The notes under the pieces were generated by a model. The model was not told where the DNA came from. It did not search any database and saw nothing but the letters and a program-made list of their open reading frames with translations. From the NCBI RefSeq assembly GCF_032854445.1, contig NC_088300.1:13113191-13177190 (forward strand): a DNA stretch of 64,000 nucleotides. The letters run 5' to 3'. The position numbers and the translations under genes are program-made. Shown here piece by piece: positions 12,488 to 25,661 of the stretch (positions within the stretch are counted from its first letter, which is position 1; every line of letters begins with the position of its first letter). The stretch comes from Liolophura sinensis. Lineage: Eukaryota; Mollusca; Polyplacophora; Chitonida; Chitonidae.

Positions 12488-15400
12488 ACCACATGCAAGG
12501 TAATCGTACATGTGTATGTCAAAGGATGAATACAACCAGGTGATTCTGATATATGCAATACATGGGAAGAATACAACCAAGTGGTATGTCATGCAAGAGA
12601 CGAACATAAGCAGTTGGAAATTCTTTTGTTAAGAGCCAACATGGACGCCAAAGCAAGGCCCTTACATTGTAACCAAGACCTCATCAACAGTGACAGCGGG
12701 AAAATCTACAAATTTCCTGTCCAATAGTGGTATAACCCACATTTAATCCATGTGCCTCTTCATTTGGAATCGGGTTTCATGTTCTGTCCTCAATAAAGTT
12801 AATTGGCCTATTTATATGCATTTGATTGTACATGTACAATAGCTGCAGCAATCAGAACTGCACGAGTTCCGCAGAAACAAGGCTTTACTATATCTTTCTG
12901 TCTACAAGGATTGTGACATTAATCCAAGGTTAATTGCGAGACCCTAGTCTGGTTAAGACTGATTTATCAGACTGCCTTGTACGTTGTCATGATACCACGG
13001 TGCGCAATGCATGAAGCCGAGGGTATGAATAAATCAAACTTTCATCAATAAACATTTATTGATGACGTCTGTATCACGTCAACTCAAATTAGACAGCCGG
13101 ACTGAATGTGGGGTTTGAAATCAAACCGACAGATGCACAGTACGAAGGCGGAATAATGATCGTGATGGTTAACTCTTTCATGCTCATGCAATTAAGGTTT
13201 TTCAAATCCATTTTAAATCTCTCATTGTACCATTGTCAAATACTAACTGAATATTGGATACGACAAACCACAAAGTATACCTGTATCCACCTTCCACTCC
13301 CATTTAGTTCAGAAATACATGTCCAATGTATATGTAGGTGTGAGCGACAAAGTGAAAGTCGGCCTATACGGACAATATCAGTACAATGAATGAGACAATG
13401 AATTGTCTTCTTGTGGGTTTTTTCATAACATGGATCTCTCCTACCTCTATTTCCATGCAAGGACAGGTCATAGGCCTATAGTTTTCTCTGTATAAGCCTA
13501 TTAATAGTTGGAAACCATTACATAGTCAGTGGCTCTTTAAGACACTAGTTTCCATATTAAAACGTGATTACCTTACATTTATACGTGTGTTAGGTGCCCT
13601 CCGACAACAGAGCATGAATGCTGAAATTATATGAGAGCAAGGTGTTCCGTGTTCACTCAAGTGTGACATTCAATCTCCTCGTTGAGTTAAACTCGAGTGT
13701 TTACACCGTTTTGTGAGACCTCTAGAAAAGCCAACAAGACAAGATACAAAAGGTTCTTTATAGTGTTCTGTTCTCTTAGTAAAAGGTCACATAAGCCCCA
13801 CGCCAGATAATACATTTTATTCACCCTATATACGCTTTTATGCAGATTTGCAGATATACATTTTGACGACAGGTCCAAACTCCTGGTACCTCAGTCAAGA
13901 TTTCTACGCCACAAATAGGCTTATGCCTAACACATGGTTGAAAACTCCAGATCAACCTGACCTGCTCATTAAAGGCTATCAGGAACACACAGAAGACAAA
14001 CTTTGTCAAATACTGATAGTCCATGGTTGCCGTAATGCTATTGTATATGATGGCCTATTATCCGACACTGTACGGCCCAGAGTACATTCATACAGAACAA
14101 TTCACCAGCAAGAAAATCTGTGCTACACGTATGGTCCAGTGCTTCGGCAACATTTTTGACGTTCAGAGCAGGGCGTTATTTGCTGCGTGGGGGATTACCT
14201 TATTGCAGGCCTACACATATGCATCTCGCACCACTAACCCCACTGGCGTGTCATTATTATAGAGTTCAAATACCATGAATCAAAGAAAAAAATGAGGACG
14301 TATAGTAGCGATGAATCTTGGTTAATCTGCTAATAGTGGGGCGTCTACAGCTGTAATTCCACAGCACGGGCCATGACCAGCGACCTGCCGGATGGACGTA
14401 ATTGATTATTGATCGCTTCATGTCAAACCCTTACATTCTAGGGCACAGGGAACAGCAAAGGGGATGTGGGGAGATAAAAGCCACCCAACACCTAACAGAC
14501 ACAGACCCATAAATTTAAACTAGAGGGAAATCCGCTGTATCTCTGCCGACAGACAAATCTACTCCAGTGACCAGTGCTAATTGAGTTTGGAAATTGGCCG
14601 GGCAATACATTTCTGATATCAACACATCATTGGGTGCTCTGCCGAGCATTATACTGAAATCCCTACAGCTAACCAATCATCAACAGCTGCCCAAGCCCAA
14701 ATAGTTATCCAAATCCCCACAGCTACACGGTACTGGGGATTGCTTGTCCTTATAGCATACTTACATGACTGTTTGGTAGGCTATAGGCATACTCGAAATG
14801 GAAATGTGACTAAGGAAACCTTTATAGTTTTTACTTAGGACGTACCTAAAATATAAATTCCTTACTTATGGGTGGTGTTTATACAGTATTTCAACCAGTG
14901 TGTCCAATAGAAAAACACTTTTAGAAGCACATGAAATGGCCTTAAAATGGAAAACAAATAAAACTTTATACAACAGGTGTATACAATAGATGAATCATTC
15001 AGAATCAAGCAAGAAGTGTCCCTTTAAAAGTGAACTTGAGGTGAAATACAGTCATTCACATATAAAAAGCACTTATTTGTTGCTACATGAATGAGGCAAG
15101 TCCCAATCCAAAGAATTGGTACTGTCATGACAAAATGTGTACACTAGAATTTTCATGACCAATAGTATCATCTGGAAAATATCGCTGCATGTCGATCTGG
15201 GATGATTATGTGTGTCCAGTCTGCCCAGTATTTGTGTGCTTATATATTATACACACAGCTAAACAGGGGGGAAACCTCAGACAAAAATATCTGGGACAAT
15301 GTAGCTGAAAAAGTAATGAAATTTTGAATACGAGCATGCAGTTATTGTGTTGGTAACCTTAGGTATACTGCAGAGAGCAAATAACTGTTGTCAAGACAAG

Positions 15401-16551
15401 ATAATGTACACATGCACCGTGCCTGGGATTAAATCACATAATTCACTCATTGAAATATGTAATATCTGTCCTTAAAACCCTTTCCTTTAATAGTTACATA
15501 TATATGACGCATGTTCATACATTTTCCCATCATGCTGTCTGGTTTTAGTGCATTAGTGATTCTTCACACAATGCAACTGTTCTTGATGATTTCTTTCCAC
15601 TGGTTAACAATGCTTCTTTTACAGAAATAGTTTATATATTTTTTGATTGGTGTTTAACATCCTACTGAAGACTTTTTTAAAATTCATACAGTGGTTGTCT
15701 ATACTGTGGAGGATGAAGGATACCAGTGTGCTTTTGGCAGTTGATTAACAAACTTTCCCACCTGTCACACACACATTATCAATACAAATGCGAGCTAATA
15801 GCATACACCATATTGGTGGTAGGTAAATGACCTTCCACAAACTTCATGTAAGGCCATCTGAATAGCCCCACAAACCGTAGATACTGTATGTATCTGAAGG
15901 ATTCTGCCAATGACTAGGATTGAACCTACACCTTGTGAGCCCTGGTCATTTTGACAACAATTAATCCAGACATCTGTTTTGATACAGGAAAACATACTTC
16001 TTCTCAAGAAAACACAAGTCACTGGGGGTTCTGTTAAGAACCTTAATGAAATGCATATTGCGAATGGCGATATGTGTATACCATGCCAAAGTAAGCATAA
16101 GTGAATAGCTGACACCCTGTATCTCTTTTGGTGTACATGTAAGCATAAAAGAACACAGAAAATCCAGAGAGTTCCAGAAAACAACAAAACAAAACAGCAA
16201 ATGTGTAAAAAATAAGTGATTCTTTGTCAAAATGTATTTCTCCATCATTCTGCCAACCTTTTTCTGCTTGAGTGATACAAGTGGATGAGACCATGATCAT
16301 AAGAATAAACTCCATTTCCTGGTAAACAGTGATTATGTTCACCGTAATGATAAGGTGATTTACCAGTTTTGTATACAAAACAAGATATTTTTAAGTCATG
16401 TAGCTTGTAAGGGAGGATGTTAAATATTCATATGAAAAGTCAATAAGTTTGTAAAAATATATAGCATCAAAACATGAAGTGAATATTTTTTCTATTTACA
16501 TAATCTCAAATGAAAATATACATTGCATGAATTACTTATGATAAAAATATT
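12488..16551. other. no gene seen; includes region downstream of the sulfotransferase
   Basis: Frames at 13848-14159 and 15795-16378 (minus) have no recognisable domain. About 15638-15672 resembles a decayed SINE 3' tail on the minus strand. The sulfotransferase 3' UTR must lie immediately below 16552, but I could not place its polyadenylation site. Confidence 0.5.
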
Positions 16552-17841
16552 TCACATCTGATCATAGCGTTCTTTAATTTTTTCAAACAGGTTAGTTAGC
16601 AATAATTTACAATCTTCTTCAGCAGTAAAATTAAACGCATTGCTCCATGGACTTGCAGGAATTTGAAGAGGTGGACGCCCCTCTGTTCGATTACTTCCAA
16701 AACAATAAAGTTCCATCTGTGTTTCCACCTGAAACAGGAAATAAACTTCGTCCCTGAAATTATCTCCTTGCTCGCCCACGTTTTTCCAAAAAGTCTCGTT
16801 AAAATGGTCATACAGCATATAATCAATGCGACTCCACTTGTAATATATTTCCAGATTCCTGGGTTTTGGAAAGGACCTTTTGTAGCGGTACTCCTGTCTG
16901 TTCACCGAATGATACAGTATGTCCTTTATGGTCCAGCACATGAGGCGCCTGAGCATCACCAATGACTCCATGAAGTACTCCAGGATCATAACTAGGGAGA
17001 ATTCACTATCCAGCTGCTCAATGTAGCTCTGCACAGCCAAAGTGTCTGAGGAAATGTCTGGGTGCCCAGGAGGGAACCCCAAGGGCATGCCAAGACAGCG
17101 AGACAGCAAGTTTTGCGTCATGGAAAAGTTATTGGGAATACAATACCGAATAGGAGATGCTTCCTGTGACTTGTAAAATGCGTCATATTTCTCAATATTA
17201 TGCAGGTATTCCGTCAAAGTATCTGGTCCAGGGATTTTGGCCACATTTGCAATATTAAAATAATTGAACACTGACTTAAAGTGATTATAAGGCTCACGAA
17301 TAATAGTAACATATTTGGTGTCTGCAGGCATTATCTGTCTCATCACAGTTTTGGTATAAATGGAATGTTCCACAAGGATGTTGAATCCACTCGTTTTGGA
17401 AGGCCTGTAGTCTTTATGCGTCATGGGATAGGGCCACCCCAGATACAGCAATTTGCCGTTCGGCACAACAAATGATAAATTGCGTATATATCCGTACCTA
17501 CGCAAAATTGTTCCCATTGTCTCAGTAGCACACTTCATGCATTTTATAAACACAAAGTTGGTCTTTTCCTCACATGTTTTCACAAAGTGCTTATTGGCTA
17601 GATGTGGTAATTTTAAATGGAAATATGGATCATAAAAGTTACTCTGAGCAGCAGCAGTGTTATCTTCCTTTGGAAACACATCATGTGACTGTCGCAAGGC
17701 CACCTGAATGTCCTGCCCAGTGCCACCTAAATCCCTGCCAGACAGGTGGTAGTAAGACACCGCAGAAATGTAGAGTGACACCAGTACTAGTGCAGACACC
17801 AGCTGCAGCCGCATCCTGAACAGACAGTGTCTCAACCTCAT
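16552..17841 (-). CDS. galactose-3-O-sulfotransferase family (Golgi type II membrane enzyme)
   Basis: An intronless 429-residue frame with the Gal-3-O-sulfotransferase family layout. These enzymes move sulfate from PAPS to the 3-OH of galactose on glycolipids or glycoproteins in the Golgi lumen. Residues 14-31 form a single membrane anchor after a short basic tail (type II). The 5'-phosphosulfate-binding loop is at about 97-116 (FIKCMKCATET), where vertebrate members usually have His-Lys in place of Met-Lys. The 3'-phosphate-binding motif is at about 178-194 (VTIIREPYNHFKSVFNY), with the conserved R-x-P and Ser. Family-typical stretches follow at about 286-312 (EYFMESLVMLRRLMCW) and 334-355. 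N-glycosylation sequons lie near Asn 121, 238, 348, 384 and 404. Length is normal for the family. An alternative start is Met10 (17814). A good acceptor (TTTTTCTATAG) lies just upstream on this strand, so a non-coding first exon is likely. Substrate and GAL3ST subtype cannot be assigned. Confidence 0.93.
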   Translation of the reverse strand: MRLRHCLFRMRLQLVSALVLVSLYISAVSYYHLSGRDLGGTGQDIQVALRQSHDVFPKEDNTAAAQSNFYDPYFHLKLPHLANKHFVKTCEEKTNFVFIKCMKCATETMGTILRRYGYIRNLSFVVPNGKLLYLGWPYPMTHKDYRPSKTSGFNILVEHSIYTKTVMRQIMPADTKYVTIIREPYNHFKSVFNYFNIANVAKIPGPDTLTEYLHNIEKYDAFYKSQEASPIRYCIPNNFSMTQNLLSRCLGMPLGFPPGHPDISSDTLAVQSYIEQLDSEFSLVMILEYFMESLVMLRRLMCWTIKDILYHSVNRQEYRYKRSFPKPRNLEIYYKWSRIDYMLYDHFNETFWKNVGEQGDNFRDEVYFLFQVETQMELYCFGSNRTEGRPPLQIPASPWSNAFNFTAEEDCKLLLTNLFEKIKERYDQM

Positions 17842-18010
17842 GGTAAACTGCTGAAGGCCTATAGAAAAAGCTTCTTAAATACAATGGCTGGCAAACTACT
17901 GATGAATATTTTCTGTCATCCCATCTGAAGGCTTTATGCTGGCTTCCCTGATGGAAACGATCAGCAAAGTATGGCAGAAGTCAGTCAGTAATCAATATAG
18001 TGACCAGTGA

Positions 18011-18125
18011 CACTATATATGATCCATTCTGGCTTTTCATTTTCAAGCTCCACGGGAGGATGGCGGGAGAAGTCCGCACAGCGGAAGTGCCCTGTTGTGA
18101 TGTGTATGAGCTCAGTAACAGCAGG
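18011..18125. promoter_or_regulatory. probable promoter region, possibly bidirectional, upstream of the sulfotransferase
   Basis: Three elements cluster in an otherwise AT-rich region. A TATATA stretch (18013-18018) would suit minus-strand transcription. A YY1-like GGATGGCGGGAG is at 18058-18069, and an ETS-like CGGAAGTG at 18082-18089. On the plus strand the YY1-like ATG opens a 65-nt frame ending at a usable donor (AG|GTAAAA, 18124/18125). Assignment to the sulfotransferase rests on position only. Confidence 0.4.
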
Positions 18126-19775
18126 TAAAATCATGTCCGATCAAATCACATAGATGTTCACAAGCTTGTACAACTTCAGCAGAAAGAAAGCCAACCAAAT
18201 TCACAGTTGCCATGGCTACTGGATCTCTGCATCCGCAGAAACTCAGCTGGAGCCTGGGTAATCTAAAAGCACCATCAGCTGAATGTCCCTAAATATTTAT
18301 CAGGATGTTTGGTGGCACAGGAGAGGCTTGTATCACCATCAGCCTGGTGGTTTGCCCAGGGGTAAACAGAAGTGGCTAATTTCCTGACACTGATGATCTC
18401 ATTCACAACCAGAAAGCTGAGGTTCCTTGTGGTGAGGGGGATAACTGTGTTGCTGATAGTCTGTCCAGCACCAGTGGAGCTGTGTGTCCCCTGCAAATCT
18501 CAATCCACACATACATTCTGAAGAGTTGCAAATCCAGTAATGCCACTCCTAATCAAGCTTGGCTGTCTCTGACTTACAAAGTCCTGCACTGTTCATTCTT
18601 GCCCTCACAAAAAACTGTTACTAAAAATGTAGCTTAACCTAAGTAGCCTGTGGCTATATGGACAATAGAGCTTTAGTCCAAGTCACATGGTCAGCCTGTT
18701 TCTCATCTCCTTTTTTTTCAAACACTGACTTGGATTTACATCTTTTACATGTACAAAACAATTACATATGTAGGCTCCTTGCCTAAGCCAGTCTCTATAG
18801 TTTCTGGTGATCATACATCTGCCCTGGAATTTGATATTAGGCCTACATGCACCACAGCTGAGCACTTCAACATGAAGATTTAATGAAAACAGCAGTGCGC
18901 AGTCATATGTATCTCACTACTTAAAATCATGAAGATCAGCATGTGTAGCAGCCTATATTCATTCATCCACACCATATAAGCCTACTGATTTGCATCACAT
19001 GTTCGGATATATGCATTTGTCTATTCAGAGATATTAATGGTCTATACTTCACATTCACTCCATTAATAGACACAGGCTTTATGAGTGCATGAATTAAACA
19101 TTAAAACCAGATGTCCCTGTAACCACATGCTGTCACCTTTACAATTTCTATAGCTGTATCTACCCCCGTGTGCTACATACTGTTGTAAACAAAGTCAGCT
19201 GCAGTACAGACAAATCTGACATAAGCTTCTTAGGCATACCTCCTACTGTTAGTTTGAGTAATATGAACAGGCTAATGACATAGGACACCAGGTATTTATG
19301 TGCCCAGTCACAGACAGCCACCCACAATCCTGGCCTCAACTCATTTACAATGTACACATGTATTCCACGACAGCACTCAAGCTTAACAGAGCATCTGTGC
19401 TAAAGGCCAGCTTGCAGCATCCTTAAACATGATGTATTTTGTGTCGTCCTGTCGACCTTAATTTGTGGGATGGGTGTACAGGTTGATCTTTGTCACTCAC
19501 TGTCACACTGACACTAATCCTCAGCACAAAATGTAAAGAGACCAATCAGTCTAGTACTATGACAGAATTATGCAAATGGGTTCACGTAGCACGCTTACAG
19601 GTTCAGTCACATTTTAGTTGTTGTTGGGCACTGCAAAAGTCTCTGTATAAATAGTGACATAACTTGTCATTGGACTCCCACCATCTCATGTATCACCGCT
19701 CTGCTGATGCTGACTTCATGAGCCATATACACTGGCACTAGGTTGCAAATGTCTACAGTGAAACGCATATACCCT

Positions 19776-19945
19776 CCACATTTTACCACATGTAGGCTTT
19801 CAAATGTCCACATATCACCACATGCAGGCCTTCAAATGTCCACATTTTACCACATGAAGGCCTTCAAATGTCCAACTTGTCCCACATGTAGGTCTTCAAA
19901 TGTCCACATTGTACCACATTTACATGTAAACCTTTCGAATGTCCA
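19776..19945. repeat. short tandem array, ~32-bp unit
   Basis: Five to six diverged copies of a unit containing TACCACATGTAGGCCTTCAAATGTCCACA-type sequence, allowing for substitutions. Units vary by a few bases in length. Confidence 0.85.
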
Positions 19946-22039
19946 TACATACAGAGCATGGTCATTTAAAACGTCCAGGATTTGTCCTCAGCAACACCTA
20001 TACAACACCACATGCAGTGGTATGCACTTATTCCTTACTTAATACTGTCATTCCCGGATAAGCATGTACCCAACACACACAGCTGTCACATAGCATACAT
20101 GCCTTATCCTAGCCTTCCTTCAAGCACTTCTAGCCTGATTTCCTCCCCTACCACAACAGTGATCTGCCTACACACAGACCCTGACTTCTAGGCCTGGGAT
20201 CACATTCACTACGTGTGTATAGCTACCACATGTACCATGTCTGAACATGGTCTTGTACTCTGGGGGCTGTCAGCCACCCCAATACCAACTGTCAGCCTTG
20301 TGGCAGGGTTGACCTAAATAAGAGTCCTTCCTGCTGGGCTCCTTCAGCCTGTGGACTGGCCCAGCTACTCTACCCCTGCCACCTGCCTCACCCTGGGGAA
20401 TTCACCCTCCCTCCAGCCTGAGTGTGATCAGTCATGGCTTACATCCAGATGATAAGGAAACAAAGGGGCTATCAAAGCCACTGACTGTCAAATAAGACTG
20501 ATGTATCAGAGCACCTCCACTAATATCCACATGTCCAAACATGCTGCCCGCATAACAATGCTTTCAGTTTACACAGACCACACTTCACTGGGGCGCCTTA
20601 TTAACCCATAACGCAGACACAATAAAGCACACAGCTCAAATCTTATTCACCAATGTCCTCATAAAAGGAAATCAATACATGTTTAGGCAGATACAGAACT
20701 GTTAGGCTGGTAATACAGCTGTTGTGGACAGCCAGTAAATATCAATACTACCTCTCTCTGAATTATTCATATAAAAGCACTCAATGCAAGAAAAAAAAAA
20801 CTACCAAAAATCTGAAGAAATATCCAAATAAACAAGCAATGTGAACCAAAACAGTAAAATAAACAACAACAAAATCGATCGATAAAGCAAGGAAGTATAA
20901 AAATAAATGTTCCTCTTTTTTGTAAAACAAAAAAATTCACCACAAAAAGACTTATTTTTTTCAGTTTTTCTTCACAAGTATGCCTACAATTAAAGTGCGA
21001 GTCATTACATCCCATACAGCCAGTCCTGACTTCACCTCCACAATTACCAGAAGAAAATACTGGAAACCCTTCAGCTGTTGCAGAAAAACATGTACATGTA
21101 TGTGGGATTCTAGGCTCAATCTGGACACAGAAGATATATATGCTGTAATGTTCATAGCAACCCGCACGGTGTGAACAGCTCATTTAATCATTAAAGAAGA
21201 AATATTCATTTGACTGTTGTATAAAGCCATAACCAAGAATTTCCCACTTTGTATACCATGGTGGTCAGTTTAATGGATTGAGGAAACCAAGAACACAGCA
21301 CCCATGATAAACCACTGACCTTTGGCAATGTTACTATATATCACACTTTCCTGCCCATGACCTACTCATACAGTAAATGATCCAAAACTGATCCCAAAAA
21401 TCCACTTTTTCAGTAGGAATATCACCGTACTTTCCAAATACTTCAAAACACCTATAATAAATATAGAACTCTCATAATCATGCAGAATGAGCAAGTCATA
21501 GTCTCAGAGAAAGTTTGAGCAAATGACTAACTAACGGTCTCTGAACGCTTATAGATGTTTTCATGTATTATTGTTACCAAGGCCCCAAAAACAGCTATTG
21601 AGAGAGCCAGAATCCCCAAATTCCATGTCCAAGGCCAGGACTGAACACCCACATCATTCGTCCCAGGAAGAAAAAAATAAATACAATTGAAACCAATTTG
21701 AGAAGATCTATTCAATAAACCATTTGCTCAATCTAATTTATTAGTTTGTGCATGTACTTTGAATGTATTGTGGGTAGAATTACAAAGTGTGAATTACAGA
21801 GACTATATTTTCTCACCACGGTCAGTCACTGCACTCATAACTGTTGAATTTATCTGGCCTGCTTAAAATGCAAATCACATCTGTTTCTCTTAGGCACACA
21901 TATATTAAAAAGTAAAGTGTATCCAAACTTCAACAGAAACTGAATGTATACAGTATGAATTTCATACTAATCCTTATTTTTCAGGTCAAACTTAGATAAA
22001 TTGACGTCATTCCAGCATAACTGCCTTACACAACGTCCT

Positions 22040-22170
22040 ATCAACCTGATTCATTGTCACATAAGGAATATTACTACGTCACATCAGAAAAATTTTACGG
22101 AAACTGCCGAAGATTTTGTCTTTCAGGACTCTTCACCTGTAGAGTTAAATAGCGTTATTCAGCATAATTT
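22040..22170 (+). repeat. dispersed repeat, copy 1 (partner near 37470-37585)
   Basis: It shares AAAATTTTAYGGAAAYTGC, AGAT-TTGTYTTT-AGGACTCTT and TTAAAYAGYGTTATTCA with the 37.5 kb copy, in the same orientation. The family was not identified. Confidence 0.65.
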
Positions 22171-23202
22171 TTTTTGGACAGTGGTGCTAGCTATAATCAT
22201 TATCAGTTTAATATTTCATCCTGGCATCTCTTAGGAGTGAAGTACCACTTTAAATATTTTAACCATATATTTTTAATTGCATAAAATGAACGGGTTTTAA
22301 GAAAGCTATGAAACTCAAGTTTGTGCACAACATATATGTAGATTCAGATGAAATATTACATAATGTGCTGCTTCACTGAAATACCATTGTCAGAAAGACC
22401 AGTGGAGTGATGTAAAAATAAATGACCACTGACTAATGTTCTCCTACTTTGGCCTTCTCAGACAATAACTAGGCACTGGTTATTTTCATTATAAAATAAG
22501 TATAGCAATATACAGGCAATTTCAGCTTAATTAATGCTGAAAGATTTACTGTAATTGTGGACAGTTATGATCATTAGTTAATTACAATTCAGTTGTACAC
22601 CTGACAGAAACACATTCCTCATTAAACATAGCTTGTATACAATAATGTACACAGCAATGCAGCTAGAGTGTAAAATGAGTGGCAAAAGTCACATATGTCA
22701 AGTAAATAGCAAACATATACTTTCTAAAAATGATACTGTGCAAGCAAAGACTGAACAAAAACAAAAACAACAAAAAAAAAAAAGCAAGAGAAAAAAAAAT
22801 TTACTTTTGTCAACACAAACTGTGAAATACATGTTCATGTAACAACAGTTAACAAGAATGAATAACTCATACTGTATCTGACATACTTGTCTGTCAGTGC
22901 ATTTAATATTCTGATTTATATACTTTTAGGCATACAATCATATATTAAGACAAACTACGAATATGTTTCTCTGGTTTACAAATCAAATAAGTCGCAATTA
23001 AAATGGGAAGATATGACAATTTCTCAGTGTTGACATCCACTTGTATTTTTCCTACAGTATTGTATATACAAATGATGATGGGTGTGATATTTCAGGTAAT
23101 ATTACACAGACTTCCCACAGTGTGTGTCTGCAATACTTCTGTGACACGTCAACCAATGAATAATCAAAGCAACCCATGCATGAGAGATTATAAACAAAAG
23201 GC

Positions 23203-23203
<1 letters not shown>

Positions 23204-23233
<30 letters not shown>
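23204..23233. repeat. (AT)n microsatellite
   Basis: About 15 uninterrupted AT dinucleotides. Confidence 0.95.
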
Positions 23234-23236
<3 letters not shown>

Positions 23237-24708
23237 AAGATGAGTGAAGCTAATAAGTGCTGTATACCTACCTCTGACTGCACTACAGGATAAGCTTGAG
23301 GTGATTGACAAGTGTATATATGTCAGCAGTTGTACCTGAACGTTCTGTACAGGGTACATGTACATAATGCGATGTATCCACCTGGAAAGAGTAAAATCAC
23401 ACGTATTGATCAGCAGATTCAATGCTTAATTTTGCCAGACTGCATCTTCAGTTGCACATGAAGCCAGGTATAGGATGCGTGCAATGGTGAGATTCTAGGT
23501 GTCTTCTGTTTATACTGATGATTACAAGTGTTTTGATGACAGTTCCGTTCTACTTGAATATCAGTAAAGCTGAATGTCATATTTGTTATTTATAAATGAA
23601 TCTCTATGTATGTCATCAACATCTGGATACAGGTATAAATGATATGTATGTAATTACATATTCTCAATAAGCATTAAGTTCAGTTTGCACTGGTAATGAC
23701 AATGCATGTTGAAAGACTGTTATAACCTTTTTTCACAAACAGACATAGGCCTACATGTAAATGTATACCAGTTAAGTAAGTCTGAAGCATTTGTTCACTA
23801 TTATAAGCCTAGTGTGATTTAAAAATCAAAACAAATACCTGTATGGTCAACATTCTGAAGACACAAAGTTAAAAGAACTCTTGTTTTAATTAAGTATTAA
23901 ATTAGATCAGTTAAATTAAAGTGTTGATTGTGGCCTTACTCGACGATCTGATACTTAATGAGCCACATGCGGCCCTTCAGCAATCAGATCACAGGTGTGA
24001 ACTAGCTATCAGATGGTCAAATATTTAACTTAACTACACAGGACTAATTGAGCCTGAACTTCAAATATATTTCCTCTGAAATGCATCCAGGTATTCACCA
24101 CAAAGTTAATAAACCAGGCAGACAGCACACTGACAAGTTAATCATGGTGGTACAGCAAGTCAACTGTTTAACAAAAAATCCTGCTATATCAGAGGCCACA
24201 CCAATTTAAACTGTTGATTTATGGGCAGAGTAAATCTTTCTCCATTGTCTGAGGCAGAAATGAAAATAAAGACAAAATTTAAAACAAAAAAATCAAATGC
24301 CAAAATTGCCTACTTTGTTGGAAATGTGGAATGTCCCTGGCATCATTTTTTTCCAGTTGAAGACATATTTACATGATCTGAAAGCCTTGAAAAACAGGGA
24401 GAATCTTTAAAAATATCAACATTGGACAAAATAAAAGGTAGCTTTCCAAATTTCATTTTTGGATTTTTTAGCATTGGCTCACCTGTAAAATACAAAATAA
24501 ATTTTGTTGCCTTACTTATGACTTGAAAATTGGCCAAAAAACTATGGATAATTTCTTTGAGGTCAGAGCTGACAATGTTTTCTGGGGTGACGAAAAAAAT
24601 CAAACCCAGAATGCTGTCACCTAATCAAGATTATGGGTTGGGTTGTACCAGTTATACATATGTATTCTGTTCAGCAATTTTCAAATGACACAGGTTTGAT
24701 TCTGATTC

Positions 24709-24840
24709 ATTTGGCTGTATGTGGGAAGGTCTCCAGCAACATGCGGACGGTCATGGGTTTCCCCCATGGTTTCCTCCTGCTGAAATGCTGGCCACCATAA
24801 TATATATGAAATATTCTTGAGTAGGGCGTAGAACACCAAA
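24709..24840 (+). mobile_element. SINE family B, 3' domain only
   Basis: It carries the family-B 3' domain (GTGGGAAGGTCTCCAGCAAC, CGGTCATGGGTTTCCC, ATTCTTGAGTA-GGCGTA-AACACCAA). It runs directly into a second family-B element at 24841, giving a head-to-tail pair. Confidence 0.85.
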
Positions 24841-25064
24841 CGGGCCTCCGTGGCCGAGGAGCTTAGCACGCCAGCAATGTGCAATGACCAAGGAGCTTCC
24901 CACCAATGCGGTCAATGTGATTGGCATGTTGGCTTCATCTCTGGCCGTACGTGGCAAGGTCTGTCAGCAACCTGCAAATGATCGTGAGTTTACATCGGGC
25001 TCTGCCTGGTTTCCTCCTTCAAATAAATAAGTAAATAAAACACCAATCAAATAAATAAATAAAT
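24841..25064 (+). mobile_element. SINE family B, near full length with internal 3' deletion
   Basis: A tRNA-like head is present (GGGCCTCCGTGGCCGAGGAG, with a degenerate A-box). The middle domain follows, and then the CCACCATAATGCTGG to TTGAGTACGG block is missing. It ends in AACACCAATC plus AAAT repeats. Confidence 0.85.
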
Positions 25065-25142
25065 AAAATTCATCCAACTTTTATGGCCATTTAAGGGTGT
25101 TTTGTGACGTTCTTTTCATAAAAGCCTTACGTGTTGGCATCT

Positions 25143-25207
25143 AAAGCATCATTTTAAGGCCTGTGTGTGCTTCTGAAGTTTAATTTTTACATACCAATCT
25201 TCAGGTG
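25143..25207 (+). repeat. dispersed repeat, copy 1 (partner at 26610-26675)
   Basis: CTAAAGCATCATTTTAAGGC...GTGCTTCTGAAG...ATTTTTACATACCAATCTTCAGGT is matched with a few changes about 1.47 kb downstream. The two copies bracket the ninein promoter and first exon. No known family was recognised. Confidence 0.7.
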
Positions 25208-25496
25208 AAACAATAGTCTTACATAAACTCAACTTTGTTTCCGCTGTGTCTGTGGCGTAAACTACGACTAAGGGGAGACAATCTACAAGTAAATGTGATG
25301 ATCTATTCAGTTCCATCTCAACAGTTGTAGCCCTTGGAACAGTTGTCATACATTTTCGTCACTAATTCGCGGTAATTACCGGTAGAATGAAACTTAATCA
25401 CAATTGAACTGCTCACTGCGAATTCACCACGGCTCCATATCAATCAGTTTTTTCTTCTGGTTAAATTTACAATAAACAGACGCAATGGGGATCCAT

Positions 25497-25534
25497 CTGG
25501 GATTAAGATAGACGGACTCTTCTCTTAATCCCAG
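25497..25534. repeat. perfect 12-bp-arm palindrome upstream of the ninein promoter
   Basis: CTGGGATTAAGA and TCTTAATCCCAG surround a 14-base loop. The same arms occur at 10486-10517. It lies about 220 bp upstream of the TATA box. Confidence 0.8.
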
Positions 25535-25661
25535 CATCCATAGGTTAGCTTACCAAAATGTTTATTTACCCAAATAAAACCCTATAGAGAAGAAATGTAA
25601 CCTCTATTACTTAAGCGCCGTCCAATTTGTTCTGTTGTGCACTCAAAGTCTGAACCACACC

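Larger units (their letters stand above)
18126..24708. other. intergenic region between the sulfotransferase and ninein genes
   Basis: No convincing coding exon was seen on either strand. The longest frame (20767-21183, minus) looks non-coding. The region contains a short minisatellite (19776-19945), a dinucleotide run (23204-23233) and a dispersed repeat copy (about 22040-22170). Confidence 0.5.

Noticed and set aside
13848-14159. 103-codon plus-strand frame
   Set aside because: No recognisable domain, no splice signals, and overlapping frames of similar length on both strands.
15795-16378. Overlapping minus-strand frames downstream of the sulfotransferase
   Set aside because: Cys/Phe-rich readings of AT-rich DNA with no domain, no conservation cue and no splice sites; likely 3' UTR or intergenic.
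20767-21183. 138-codon minus-strand frame rich in Phe and Cys
   Set aside because: Produced by A-rich DNA read in reverse; no domain or promoter context.
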